Numbered from the stretch's first letter, positions 45,001-53,688 are shown. The stretch is DNA of 64,000 nucleotides from Shinella zoogloeoides (GCF_020883495.1 NZ_CP086611.1:1-64000); one strand, 5' to 3'. Translations and numbers: made by a program. The notes: generated by a model not told the origin, from the letters alone.

Positions 45001-48000
45001 GCGATCTGCTGGGTGGTCATCGCGCCGACCGCCGCCGGGTTCAGGGCGGCGATCTGGGACGTGGTGAGGGCGGCGATGACGGCCGGCGACAGGCCGCGGA
45101 TGGCCTCCGAGGTGATCATCGCCATGTCCCGCGCCGTGAAGGTCGCGATGTCGTCGGCGCCAAGTTCGGCGATCTGTTCGGATTTCAGCGCGCCGACCTG
45201 CACGCTGGTCAGCGCCTCGGCCTGGCTGGTGGTGAGTGCGCCAAGCTGCTGCGAGGTGAAGCCGGCGATGCTGCCGGCATTCAGCGCGGCGATCTGCGCG
45301 GCCGTCAGCGCGGCGATCTTGTCCGTGCCGAAGGCGGGAATCTGGCCGGAGGTGATTGCGCCCATCTGGCGGACGCTGAGCGCTGCGATCTGGCCTGTGC
45401 CGAGGGCGGCGATCTGGCCGGAGGTGAGGCCGGCGATGCCGGAGGCGCTGAGCGCGGCGATCTGCTGCGTTGTCAGCCCCGCGACATCGCTCGCCTTGAG
45501 GGCGGCGACCTGCTTGGACGAGAGGGCCGCCACCTGAAGCGTCGTCATGGCGGCGAGCTGGTCCGGGGTGAGGAGGCCGATCTGGTCTGTGCGCAGCCCG
45601 CTGACCGCCGACGGGCTGAGACTGCCGATCTGCGCGGGGGAAAGAGCCTTGAGGTCGTCGTCGAGCGCGGCGGCCTGTGTCCCCGTCAGGGCCTTGAGCT
45701 GGGCGGCGGAGAGCTGGCTGACCTGCAGCGAACTCAGCGCCTCGATCTGGCTCGGCGTCAGCCCGGCGAAGCTGCCGGTGGCAAGCGCAGCGATCTGATC
45801 CGACGTGAGGGAGGCGAAGAGATGCGGCGAGAGGCCGGAAACCGCCCCCTTGTTCAGCGCGGCGATCTGCGCGGTGGAAAGGGCGGGCATGTCGCGCGCC
45901 TCGAGGCCGGCGATCTGCGCGGAGGTGAGGGCGGCGATCTGTGCGGTGGTGAGCGCGGCGATCTGCGCCGTGGACAGCGCTTCGATCTGGTCGGCCGTCA
46001 TGGCGGCCAGCGCGGCGCGGTTGAGCGCCGTGGTCTGGGTCGGCGACAGCCCGGCGAGCGCATCGCCGCTGATGCCCTTGACGGCCCGGTTGCCGATTGC
46101 GGCGACATCCGCCGTCGAGAAGGTCGCAAGGTCGGCCGCGCTGAGGGCGGCGAGCTGGGTGGAGGAAAGCGCCGAAATCTGCCCGGGCGTCAGCGCCTCG
46201 ACCTGCGCGGTAGACAGCGCCTCGATCTGGTCCGGCGTCATGCCGCCGATGCTGGTCGCGCCGATGGCTGCAATCTGCGCCGTCGTCAGCGAGGCGAGGA
46301 AGTCCGGATCCAGCGAGGCGATCTGCATGGGTGTGAGGCTGCGGATCTGCGTGCTGGTGAAGGCGGCGATCTGGTCGGGCGAAAGCTCGGACAGGGAAAG
46401 GCTGTCGAGGCCTGCCATGGCCTGGGTGCTGATTGCGGCGAGATCGTCGGTGGAGAAGGTGGCGATGCCCTCCGGCCCGAGGGCGAGAAGCTGCCGGGCG
46501 TTCATGACGCGGACCTGGCCCGGCGTCAGCGCCTCGATCTGGTCGGTGCCGAGCACGTCGATCTGGCTGGTGGAGAGGCCGGCGATCACGCTCGGGCTGA
46601 GCGCGGCGATCTGGTCTGGCGTCAGCGCGGCGATGACGGCGGTGGGCAGGCCCGCGACGGCCCTGCTGCTGAGGGCGGCGATATGCGCGGTGGAGAATTC
46701 CGAGAGCGCGTCGGAGTTCATGGCCGAAAGCTGCACGGAGGTGAGCGCGGCGATCTGCTTGAGCGACAGCGCCTCGATCTGCTCCGGGCTCATCGCGCGG
46801 ATCTGCGCTGCGCCGAGGCCGGAAAGCGCGGCCGTGGCGATGGCGGCGATCTGCTCGGAGGAAAGCTCCGCGATGGCGTCGCTGCGGATGCCGACGATGG
46901 CCTTGGCGGTGAGAGCGGCGATATCGGCGGTGGAGAAGGTCGCGAGCGCCTCGCCCGACAGCGCGGCGAGATGCACGGCGCTGAGGGCTTTGACCTGGGT
47001 GGGTGTGAAGGCCTCGACTTGTTCGGCGTCGAGGGCTGCGATCTGCGTGGACTTGAGGGCGGCGATCTGGACGACGCTGAGGGCGAGGATCTGGTCGGTG
47101 GAGAGCGCGGCCATCGCGTCGGAGCTAAGGCCCGACAGCGCGGCGGTCTGGATCGCGCCGATATCCGCCTTGGAGAAGCGCTTCAGCGCTTCGGGGTCGA
47201 TGGCGGCGATCTGCTTGGCCGTCAGCGCGCGCGTCTGGAGCGGCGTGAACGCCTCGATCTGTTCCTCGCTCATCGACGCGATCTGCGCCGGCGTCAGCCC
47301 GGCGATCGCGCCGACGCTGAGCGCGGCGATCTGCGCCGTGGTCATGCCCGAAATCGCGTCGGTGGTGAGGCCCGAGAGCGCGTTGGCCGAAAGCGCCGCG
47401 ATCTTCGCGGGCGTCATCGCCGCGACGTCGTCCTCGTCGAATGCGCCGATCTGCTGGGCGGTGAAGCCCCTGAGCTGTGTCTGCGAGAAGGCTTCGATCT
47501 GGCTGGGCGTCAGCGCGTCGATCTGCGCCGAGGTCAGCCCCTTGACGGCGGTGCTGGCGAGCGCGGCGATCTGGCTGCTGGACAGCAGTTCGATCGTGTC
47601 GGTGCTGAGGGCGGCGACCTGCCGAGCGTCGAGCGCGGCGATCTGGCCCGGCTTCAGGGCGCCGGCCTGCTCGTCGGACAGGGCGGCGATGGCGGCGGTG
47701 CCCAGCCCCTTGATGCCGGCGACCGAAAGGGCGGCGATGCTGTCGCTGGAAAGCTCGGCGATATCGTCGGTGCCGAAGGTGGAAACCTGTGCGGCGGTGA
47801 GAACGGCGAGCTGCGCGGGCTTCAGGCTGGCGATCTGCTCGGGGCTGAGCGCGTTCATCTGGGCGATGGTCAGGCCGGGCAGCGCCTGCAGGCTGATCGC
47901 CCCGAGCTGCTCGACGGTGAGGCTGGCGATCGTCTCCGTGCCGAGACCGGGTATGGCCTTTGCGGAAAACGCGGTCAGCTCGTCGAGCGAGAAGAGGGCG

Positions 48001-48815
48001 ATATCGTCCGCGCTCATAGCCGCGAGCTGCGGGGCGCTGAGCGCCCTGGACTGGGCGGCCGTCAGAGCCTCGATCTGCTCGTCCTCGAGGGCAACGATCT
48101 GCCGTGGCAGCAGGCCCGTGATCGCACTGGTGCTGAGCGCGGCGATCTGCCCTGTCGAAAAGGCCATGACGGCCTCGTCGCTGAGCGCGGAAATCTGGGC
48201 GGGCTTGAGCAGCGCGACCTGGGCGGTGGTGAGCGCCTGGATCTGGTCCGAGGTGAGGCCGGCGACCTGAGTGGCGGTGAGGCCGGCAATGGCGAGCGGG
48301 CTCATTGCCGCGAACTGCTCGCTGGAAAGGGCCGCGAGCGCTTCGTTGCCGAGCCCCTGCACGCCCTTGTAGCTGATCGCCGCCATGTCCTCGGCCGAGA
48401 AGGTCTGGAGGTCCTCGATATCGAGGGCGGCAAGCTGGGCCGCGCTCAGCGCCTGGACCTGCGAGGCCGTCAGCGCCTCGGCCTGGGCGGAGGAGAGCGT
48501 GTTGATCTGCTTGGTGGTCAGCGCGGCGATCTGCCCGGAGGTCAGGCCTTCGATCTGGCCCGTCGTGCTCCGGTTGAGCGCCCCGATCTGGTCGAGCGAC
48601 AGGCCGACGATAGCGCTTTGCGAAATGGCGCGAATCTGGCTGGCGCTGAGGATTTCGATATCCTGCGCCTCCAGCGCGGCGATCTGCCGGGAGGAGAAGG
48701 CGCCGATCTGGCTCGACGAAAGCGAGGCCACGTCTTCCGTCGACCAGGCCCTGATCGCATCCGTCGAGAGCTGCCGGATCTGGCTGGGGCTGAGCGTGGA
48801 AACGATCGACGTCAT
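42012..48815 (-). CDS. Giant octapeptide-repeat protein (2267 residues)
   Basis: Nearly the whole protein is an 8-residue repeat, [L/F/I/M]-[S/T]-x-x-[Q/D/E]-[I/V]-x-[A/G], for example LTTAQIAA, LSSRQIAA, LSTAGISG. I can follow about 270 units from residue ~8 to ~2207 with only a few breaks: an 11-residue unit near the N-terminus (LNRSTTGQIEG), a 7-residue unit (LDDDLKA) and a 5-residue remnant (INAAG). A super-repeat of mostly ten units (80 residues) is visible, marked by a unit ending IAT/LAT followed by FSTADIAA. There is no Sec signal peptide, no Cys in the octad array and few aromatics. A unique acidic tail of about 55 residues ends ISSYLEI and could be a type I secretion signal. ATG at 48815 (MTSIVSTLSP). 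Function unknown; a surface or secreted adhesin/solenoid is possible. Confidence 0.85.
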   Translation of the reverse strand: MTSIVSTLSPSQIRQLSTDAIRAWSTEDVASLSSSQIGAFSSRQIAALEAQDIEILSASQIRAISQSAIVGLSLDQIGALNRSTTGQIEGLTSGQIAALTTKQINTLSSAQAEALTASQVQALSAAQLAALDIEDLQTFSAEDMAAISYKGVQGLGNEALAALSSEQFAAMSPLAIAGLTATQVAGLTSDQIQALTTAQVALLKPAQISALSDEAVMAFSTGQIAALSTSAITGLLPRQIVALEDEQIEALTAAQSRALSAPQLAAMSADDIALFSLDELTAFSAKAIPGLGTETIASLTVEQLGAISLQALPGLTIAQMNALSPEQIASLKPAQLAVLTAAQVSTFGTDDIAELSSDSIAALSVAGIKGLGTAAIAALSDEQAGALKPGQIAALDARQVAALSTDTIELLSSSQIAALASTAVKGLTSAQIDALTPSQIEAFSQTQLRGFTAQQIGAFDEDDVAAMTPAKIAALSANALSGLTTDAISGMTTAQIAALSVGAIAGLTPAQIASMSEEQIEAFTPLQTRALTAKQIAAIDPEALKRFSKADIGAIQTAALSGLSSDAMAALSTDQILALSVVQIAALKSTQIAALDAEQVEAFTPTQVKALSAVHLAALSGEALATFSTADIAALTAKAIVGIRSDAIAELSSEQIAAIATAALSGLGAAQIRAMSPEQIEALSLKQIAALTSVQLSAMNSDALSEFSTAHIAALSSRAVAGLPTAVIAALTPDQIAALSPSVIAGLSTSQIDVLGTDQIEALTPGQVRVMNARQLLALGPEGIATFSTDDLAAISTQAMAGLDSLSLSELSPDQIAAFTSTQIRSLTPMQIASLDPDFLASLTTAQIAAIGATSIGGMTPDQIEALSTAQVEALTPGQISALSSTQLAALSAADLATFSTADVAAIGNRAVKGISGDALAGLSPTQTTALNRAALAAMTADQIEALSTAQIAALTTAQIAALTSAQIAGLEARDMPALSTAQIAALNKGAVSGLSPHLFASLTSDQIAALATGSFAGLTPSQIEALSSLQVSQLSAAQLKALTGTQAAALDDDLKALSPAQIGSLSPSAVSGLRTDQIGLLTPDQLAAMTTLQVAALSSKQVAALKASDVAGLTTQQIAALSASGIAGLTSGQIAALGTGQIAALSVRQMGAITSGQIPAFGTDKIAALTAAQIAALNAGSIAGFTSQQLGALTTSQAEALTSVQVGALKSEQIAELGADDIATFTARDMAMITSEAIRGLSPAVIAALTTSQIAALNPAAVGAMTTQQIAALSTAQAEALNAGQIAALTSGQVAALGPDDLATFSLSEMGAITSGAIAGLTSDTITALTTAQIARLSSAGVSGLTSGQIATLSTAQAEALTSAQIGALSAAQIAAFSSGDIATFAPREIAAIRADAITGLSTATVASLSTAQIAALSTAAINGMEPRQVAAFTSEQIDSLKPEQMRALNARQIAILGPDYIATLSPEQVAALSAATIGALSPEQVAAFTSAQAEALTPTQVAALGSRQIAALDAGGIATFSTADMAAIGAAAVPGLTSAMLAALTTAQVASLGAASISGMTSDQVATLSSAQVGALTTTQLAALGSRQVAALGTEDIAALSPAQIAALGSAGVSGLTGAQIGALTAAQAEALSSTQIAALNSTQIAALSAENLETFTTAEIAAISSRALAGLPTAAIAAFTPGQIAAINAAGLTGAQIDALSSTQFEALTTLQMAAFGSAQIAALGTDDIAALSPRQIAALSTDGVHALGTDQVAALSTAQAEALTPAQVGALSSRQIAALSADDLALFSIADIAAIGSRAVTGLTTGMIASLTTAQIAALSTAGISGLSSEQITALSADQVEALTATQIGALTSRQMAAFDAADIALFSPADIAAIGSVAMPGLSETILAGFSPEQLEALSPSGIGGMTTGQIAALAPGQIASFSTAQVNALSSKQVAALAVADIAALTPRQIAALSASGLAGLTGTQAAGLTFEQAEALGTGQIAALTAAAIGGFSSEALDTFSKDKLAAIAPAAIKGLPASYVATLTVAEIAALGTGAIAGLSSAQVAALSTEQVEALSLAQISALTIPGTSGLSTAQMQTISTAELAAMSATAIKGLSSSVIGTLPTESVAALTKDQLAALTYGQMGAMSVSQVAALSTGQVGALTATQAAALGADDLGAFSVEHILALSPNAIGGLGTAALAGLTNEQANAFTPSQLAAMTSSQIAALPRGPGVSGFAFSLTGAGDGAAAGDTEIVTEEPPAASDPQSDIAALISSYLEI

Positions 48816-48957
48816 GGGCAAAGTCCTGGAAAAAACAAACGGATGAACACACAAATCCATAGTCTGGCAGCTTGCTCGATACAGATGTGAGCTTGCCTGA
48901 GCCTGTAGGTGTGTTCCCGCCTGTCGGACTTGCACGCGGGCCGTGTGGCCGGCCCGC

Positions 48958-49104
48958 TAGGACCAGTCGACATTCAGTTCAGGCTGAGCCGAAAATGGTG
49001 CTTTTGCGGGATCCGGAGCACAGCGTACTTTCGGTACGTGAGCACCGGAAGCCCGGGAAAGTGCCGTTTGCAGGCCGGCATGGACCGAATGTCGATTGGT
49101 CCTA
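48958..49104. repeat. Palindromic intergenic element (RIME/REP-like candidate)
   Basis: TAGGACCAGTCGACATTC (48958-48975) recurs inverted at 49087-49104 with one mismatch. Inside is a further long imperfect hairpin centred on CGTAC-TTTCG-GTACG (about 49024-49038). The block of about 147 bp looks like a mobile-type intergenic palindrome of Rhizobiaceae. It separates the cupin gene end from the octapeptide gene start and could also terminate the polyamine operon. Confidence 0.6.
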
Positions 49105-49112
49105 AGCCGGCG

Positions 49113-49472
49113 TCAGACGCCGCCGGCAACCATGGTGTAGATCTTGCGGGTGCGCTCGTGGATCGTCCACTCGCCACGCCAGCCATGCGGCAGCACGAAC
49201 ATCTCGCCCGCGCCGATGTCCCGGCTCGTGCCGTCGCCGTTGTGTAGCGTCACGCGGCCGGTGAGCAGGTGGCAGATTTCGGCGATCTTCGTGCGATCGG
49301 CGGTGAAGCGGCCGGGCGTGCATTCCCAGATGCCGGTTTCCATCTTGCCGTCCGGGCTGGTCCACAGCACGGTCGCCGCCTCCTGCTGGTCGCCCTCGAT
49401 GGAGGTGGGCTTGGGCGCGAAGGCGCCGATGTCACGGCTGATAAGCTCGCCGAAATTGTCGACATGGATCAT
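49113..49472 (-). CDS. Cupin-domain protein (cupin_3/DUF861 type)
   Basis: This 119-residue single-domain cupin is the last gene of the polyamine-type operon. The beta-barrel motifs are visible: TGIWECTPGRFTADRTKIAE and GAGEMFVLPHGWRGEW. Small cupins of this family often occur next to gamma-glutamylputrescine oxidoreductase-like enzymes; their activity is not settled. The ATG at 49472 lies 18 bases past the oxidoreductase stop, in the same operon. Confidence 0.88.
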   Translation of the reverse strand: MIHVDNFGELISRDIGAFAPKPTSIEGDQQEAATVLWTSPDGKMETGIWECTPGRFTADRTKIAEICHLLTGRVTLHNGDGTSRDIGAGEMFVLPHGWRGEWTIHERTRKIYTMVAGGV

Positions 49473-49490
49473 GGTTCTGTCCCCTGGATA

Positions 49491-50876
49491 TCAATGGCCG
49501 GTGATGCTGTCGGCGATGGCCGCGAGCTTGGAGGTGTGCGGCAGGCCGGCGAATTCGCGTTCGTCGGCGATGCGGTAGAGCTGGTACATGGAATGGACGC
49601 CGAGCCAGCGGAACGGCTCCGGCTCCCATTTGCGCACCGTGCGGTTGACCCAGGGAAGGCGGGTCAGCTCGGTGTCGCGACCGAGCACGAGATCGGTAAG
49701 CGTGCGGCCGGCGAGATTGGAGGAGGAGACGCCGAGGCCGACATAGCCGCCGGCCCAGCCGATGCCCGTCGCCCGGTCGAAGCCGGCCGTCGTGCACCAG
49801 TCGCGCGGCACGCCGAGCACACCGCACCACGCATGGTCGATCTTGAGCGATTTCGTCTGCGGCAGGAGGCGCGTGAGGATCGCGTGCAGCGCATCGATGG
49901 TCGCCTGCTGCGTCTGGCCGTTGACATCGGTCTTCGAGCCGAAGCGGTAGGGCACGCCGCGCCCGCCCATGGTGATGCGGCCCTCGCGGGTGCGCTGGGC
50001 GTAGCAATAGGCGTGCGCCGCATCGCCCAGCAGTTCATGGCCCTGCCAGCCGATCTCCTCCCAGAGCGCGGCGGGAAGCGGCTCGGTGACGATCTGCGCG
50101 CTGTTGAGCGGCAGCCAGGTGCGCTCCTCGCCGGGGAATCCGGCCGTAAAACCTTCCGTCGCGCGGATGATGACGGGCGCGCGCACGGTGCCGCGGTCGG
50201 TCGTCACGCGGCCCTTCTCGAAGCCCGTCACGGACGTGCCTTCGAAGATCGCCACGCCGAGACCTTCCACCACGCGTGCAAGACCCCGCACCAGCTTGGC
50301 CGGCTGCACGCGCGCGGTGTCGCGGATGACGAAGGCGCCCTTGATGTCGGCGATGCGGATGCGCTTCGCGGCGTCTTCGGCGGACAGCAGCTCGATGCGC
50401 TCGGCCGGCATCTGCCAGTCGAGATAGAACTGGTACTCCTCGCGGGCGCGGTCGAGCTGCGGCTGGTTGGTGGCGACGGTGATGTTGTCGGCGCGGATGA
50501 TGTCGGCGTCGATGCCCTCGGCCTCGGTGACGCGGATCACCTCGTCCACCGTGCCGGCCATGGCGCGCTGCATGCCGACGACCGCCTCGCGGCTGGAGGA
50601 CTTGAGGTATTTTTCCCGCGACCAGCCGAAGCCGCCCGAAAGCCAGCCGCCATTGCGCCCGGATGCGCCGAAGCCGGCGAATTCCCGCTCGACGACGACG
50701 ATGTCGAGCGCCGGATTGGCCTTCTTCAGATAATAGGCGGTCCAAAGGCCCGTATAGCCCGCGCCGATGATGCAGACATCGGCGTTCCGGTCGCCGGGAA
50801 GGGCGGGGCGCTTTTGCGGAATGCCGCCGATATCGGCGTACCAGAAGGAGATGTTGCCGTTGGTCTTGACGTCCAT
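49491..50876 (-). CDS. FAD-dependent amine oxidoreductase (PuuB/DAO family)
   Basis: This 461-residue DAO-family flavoprotein resembles gamma-glutamylputrescine oxidase. The FAD motif is ADVCIIGAGYTGLWTAYYLK near 28-47, followed by FGASGRNGGWLSGGFG, a segment characteristic of this subgroup. ITMGGRGVPYRFG lies near the C-terminal FAD contact. It probably oxidises the amine imported by the adjacent ABC system. It starts 16 bases after the ATPase gene stop. No gamma-glutamylputrescine synthetase gene is seen nearby, so direct oxidation of a polyamine or another amine is possible. Confidence 0.9.
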   Translation of the reverse strand: MDVKTNGNISFWYADIGGIPQKRPALPGDRNADVCIIGAGYTGLWTAYYLKKANPALDIVVVEREFAGFGASGRNGGWLSGGFGWSREKYLKSSSREAVVGMQRAMAGTVDEVIRVTEAEGIDADIIRADNITVATNQPQLDRAREEYQFYLDWQMPAERIELLSAEDAAKRIRIADIKGAFVIRDTARVQPAKLVRGLARVVEGLGVAIFEGTSVTGFEKGRVTTDRGTVRAPVIIRATEGFTAGFPGEERTWLPLNSAQIVTEPLPAALWEEIGWQGHELLGDAAHAYCYAQRTREGRITMGGRGVPYRFGSKTDVNGQTQQATIDALHAILTRLLPQTKSLKIDHAWCGVLGVPRDWCTTAGFDRATGIGWAGGYVGLGVSSSNLAGRTLTDLVLGRDTELTRLPWVNRTVRKWEPEPFRWLGVHSMYQLYRIADEREFAGLPHTSKLAAIADSITGH

Positions 50877-50892
50877 GGAAGAGGCTTTCGGT

Positions 50893-52008
50893 TCAGGTCA
50901 GCGTCACATCGGCGCTGGCGTCGTCGGGAAGAAGGGTGAGATCGGCGGGCGTGAAGGCCAGGTCGACGGTCTCGCCGATGGAGAAATCGGCCGCGCCGAG
51001 CGGGCTGCGCACCACGGCGACAGTGCCGTCCCGCAGCCTGATCTCGTATTTCGAGCCGGAGCCGAGATAGATCGCCTCGGCGACGGTGCCCGTCAGGCGG
51101 TTCTCGCCGGCAACCGTGTCCGCGCCGGGCCGCTTCAGCGCCACGCGCTCGGGCCTGAGCAGGATGACCGGGCGGGCATCGCCGGCAAGGCGGCCATGGG
51201 CGAGGACCTTCTGGTCGCCGACGGTCATCACCGTGTCGTCACCGGCCGCCTCCGCTGCGCCGCGCAGAACGGTGGATTCGCCGATGAAGCGGCCGACGAA
51301 GAGCGTTGCCGGGTTGTCGTAAAGCTCGCGTCCGGTGCCGATCTGCTCGATGCGCCCGCCGTTGAACACGGCGATGCGGTCGGACAGCACCAGCGCCTCT
51401 TCCTGGTCATGGGTGACATAGACGAAGGTGGTGCCGAGTTCGCGGTGGATACGCTTGATCTCGAGTTGCAGCCATTCGCGCAGCTTCTTGTCGAGCGCGC
51501 CGAGCGGCTCGTCCATCAAAAGCAGCGGCGGATCGAAGACCAGGGCGCGGGCGAGCGCCACGCGTTGCTGCTGGCCGCCGGAAAGCTCGTTCGGGTAGCG
51601 ATGGGCGAAATCGGCCATCTTCACCATGTCGAGCGCGCGCCTGACCCGCTTGTCGCGGTCCTCTCCCTTGATGCCGCGCAGCGCCAGCGGATAGGCGACG
51701 TTCTTGCCGACGGTCATGTGCGGGAAGAGCGCGTAGTGCTGGAAGACGACGCCGATATTGCGCTTGTGCGAGGGCAGGCCCGTCACGCTCTTGCCGCCGA
51801 TTTCCAGCGTGCCCGAGCTGATGTCGGTGAAGCCGGCGATGAGGTTGAGCGTCGTCGTCTTGCCCGAACCGGAGGGGCCGAGCAGCGTCATGAATTCGCC
51901 GGGGCGGATGTGCAGGTCGATATCGTTCAGGGCCGTGAAGGCGCCATAGCGCTTGGAGGCCTTGCGGATTTCGATGGCGGCGCCGGCGGAGCGTTGGGGA
52001 GCGTTCAT
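50893..52008 (-). CDS. Polyamine-type ABC transporter ATPase (PotA/PotG-like)
   Basis: This 371-residue ATPase energises the importer. Walker A is GPSGSGKTTTLNLIAGF near 40-56, the signature is LSGGQQQRVALARAL, and Walker B is LLLMDEPLGALDKKLRE. A C-terminal TOBE domain (about 285-365) is typical of the spermidine/putrescine class. It is translated two bases after the inner permease gene and followed by the oxidoreductase. Confidence 0.95.
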   Translation of the reverse strand: MNAPQRSAGAAIEIRKASKRYGAFTALNDIDLHIRPGEFMTLLGPSGSGKTTTLNLIAGFTDISSGTLEIGGKSVTGLPSHKRNIGVVFQHYALFPHMTVGKNVAYPLALRGIKGEDRDKRVRRALDMVKMADFAHRYPNELSGGQQQRVALARALVFDPPLLLMDEPLGALDKKLREWLQLEIKRIHRELGTTFVYVTHDQEEALVLSDRIAVFNGGRIEQIGTGRELYDNPATLFVGRFIGESTVLRGAAEAAGDDTVMTVGDQKVLAHGRLAGDARPVILLRPERVALKRPGADTVAGENRLTGTVAEAIYLGSGSKYEIRLRDGTVAVVRSPLGAADFSIGETVDLAFTPADLTLLPDDASADVTLT

Positions 52009-52010
52009 GG

Positions 52011-52796
52011 TCAGGTCCTTCCGCGGCGCATGCCGAAGAGCAGGCCGGCAATGATGATGAGCGACGTTGCGAAGAACAGCAGCGTGCCGACGGCGGCGAC
52101 GGTCGGGTCTGCGTCACGCGTGATCGACGTGTAGATCTGCACCGGCAGGGTCTTGAGATAGGGGCTGGTGATGAAGAGCGCGACGATGATCTCGTCGAAC
52201 GAGGTGATGAAGGCGAAGAGCGCGCCGGAGAGCACCCCCGGCAAGATCAGCGGCAGCGTGACCGTGCGGAACACCGTCAGCCGGTTCGCGCCAAGGCTGC
52301 CGGCGGCCGTTTCCAGCCGGCGGTCGAAGACCTCCAGGCTTGCCTGCACCGCGATCAGCACGAAGGGGATGGCGAGCATGGTGTGGGCCAGCACGAAGCC
52401 CGTGACGGTGCCGACGAGATGCGTGTCGAGATAGACCGCATAGATGCCGATGGCGAGCACCACGCCGGGTACCACCATGGGCGTGATGAGCAGGGCGCGC
52501 AGCAATCCGCCGGTGCGGGCGGCGGCGCGGGTGACGCCGAAGGCCGCGAGCGTGCCGACCGTCGTCGCCACCACGGCGACGATGAGCGCGATGAACAGCG
52601 AATTGGTGAAGCTCGTCGTCCAGTCCGGATTGGTGAGGAAGTTCTCGTACCATTGCCAGGAGAAACCGTCCGGCGGGAAGGCGAGCGACTTGTTGCCGTT
52701 GAAGGACATCGGGATCACCACCAGCGTCGGCGCGAGCAGCAGCACGGCGACGAGCAGGCAGAAGAGGCCGAGAAGGACGCGCGGGAAGGACGGCAT
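52011..52796 (-). CDS. Polyamine-type ABC permease (PotC/PotI-like)
   Basis: This 261-residue permease has about six membrane segments and the binding-protein-dependent EAA-like loop ETAAGSLGANRLTVFRTVTL. The N-terminal APTLVVIPMSFN and late SFDEIIVALFI are typical of PotC/PotI. It lies between PotB-like and ATPase genes with gaps of only 2-3 bases, so translation is likely coupled. Confidence 0.94.
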   Translation of the reverse strand: MPSFPRVLLGLFCLLVAVLLLAPTLVVIPMSFNGNKSLAFPPDGFSWQWYENFLTNPDWTTSFTNSLFIALIVAVVATTVGTLAAFGVTRAAARTGGLLRALLITPMVVPGVVLAIGIYAVYLDTHLVGTVTGFVLAHTMLAIPFVLIAVQASLEVFDRRLETAAGSLGANRLTVFRTVTLPLILPGVLSGALFAFITSFDEIIVALFITSPYLKTLPVQIYTSITRDADPTVAAVGTLLFFATSLIIIAGLLFGMRRGRT

Positions 52797-52799
52797 GGT

Positions 52800-53666
52800 T
52801 CAGGCCTCCCTGCGCGCGGCGGAATGCTTCTGGCGCATCAGCGGGGCGGCCATGGCGAGCAGCACGAAGGTCGCGACCAGCAGCACCACGCCCATCGCCC
52901 CGCCACGGCCCCAGTTGAGCAGGCTCAGCACCTGGTTTTGCACCAGCGAGGAGAGCATGGTCGAGCGCGGACCGCCGAGCAGGGCCGGCGTGATGTAGAA
53001 GCCGAGCGACAGGATGAAGACGATGATGGCGCCGGCATAGACGCCGGGCAGCGACAGCGGCACGTAAATCTGCAGGAAGGCGCGCCATGGCTTTGCACCG
53101 AGGCTGCGGGCGGCCTGGAGGAGGCGTGTGTCGATGCCCTTCATCACGGAATAGATCGGCAGGATCATGAAGGGTAGCAACACCTGCGTCATGCCGATGA
53201 CGACGCCGGGCAGCGTGCGGATGAGCTTGACCGGCGACAGGCCGAGGCCGCGCAGGATGGAATTGATGACGCCGGAATCCTGCAGCAGGATCACCCAGGC
53301 GAGGGTGCGCACCACGCCGCTCAGCCAGAAGGGCACGAGCACGCACAGGATGAGCGCGAGGCGCATGTTCCGGCCGGCGATGGTCATGGCGTAGGCGTAA
53401 GGATAGGCGCAGATGAGGCAGGCGAGCGTCACCCAGCCGGCGACGATGAAGGTTCGTTGCAGCACCGTGCGGTTCACGGCGGACTGGAAGAACCAGACAT
53501 AGTTGTCGATGCCGACAGCCGGATCGGTGAAGGAGCGCCACACGACGATGGCGAGCGGATAGGCGAGCACGAGGAGCAGGATCGCCACGGCCGGCGCGGC
53601 GAGCCAGACCGCACCGCGCGGGCGCAGCCGGGTGAGAAGGGCGGGTCGGTCGGGCATGGCGGTCAA
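52800..53666 (-). CDS. Polyamine-type ABC permease (PotB/PotH-like)
   Basis: This 288-residue permease has about six membrane segments and the EAA-like loop QAARSLGAKPWRAFLQIYVP. It pairs with the PotC-like subunit. A start at 53657 (MPDRPALL) is also possible. The gene follows the binding-protein gene after a 61-base gap that contains a perfect 10-bp hairpin. Confidence 0.94.
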   Translation of the reverse strand: MTAMPDRPALLTRLRPRGAVWLAAPAVAILLLVLAYPLAIVVWRSFTDPAVGIDNYVWFFQSAVNRTVLQRTFIVAGWVTLACLICAYPYAYAMTIAGRNMRLALILCVLVPFWLSGVVRTLAWVILLQDSGVINSILRGLGLSPVKLIRTLPGVVIGMTQVLLPFMILPIYSVMKGIDTRLLQAARSLGAKPWRAFLQIYVPLSLPGVYAGAIIVFILSLGFYITPALLGGPRSTMLSSLVQNQVLSLLNWGRGGAMGVVLLVATFVLLAMAAPLMRQKHSAARREA

Positions 53667-53688
53667 GGTCGTCTCCCGTGGTTCAGGG

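Noticed and set aside
42012..48815. The array of short repeats as a CRISPR or non-coding satellite.
   Set aside because: Units are contiguous 24-bp degenerate codon repeats in one open frame, with no spacer/repeat alternation and no cas genes.
43569..48890. A 1773-codon open frame on the plus strand, with several more (for example 45805-48270), opposite the octapeptide gene.
   Set aside because: They are mirror images of the 24-bp-periodic repeat: a repeat unit without stops in any frame keeps all frames open. They have no family motif, and the octad pattern of residue types is coherent only on the minus strand.
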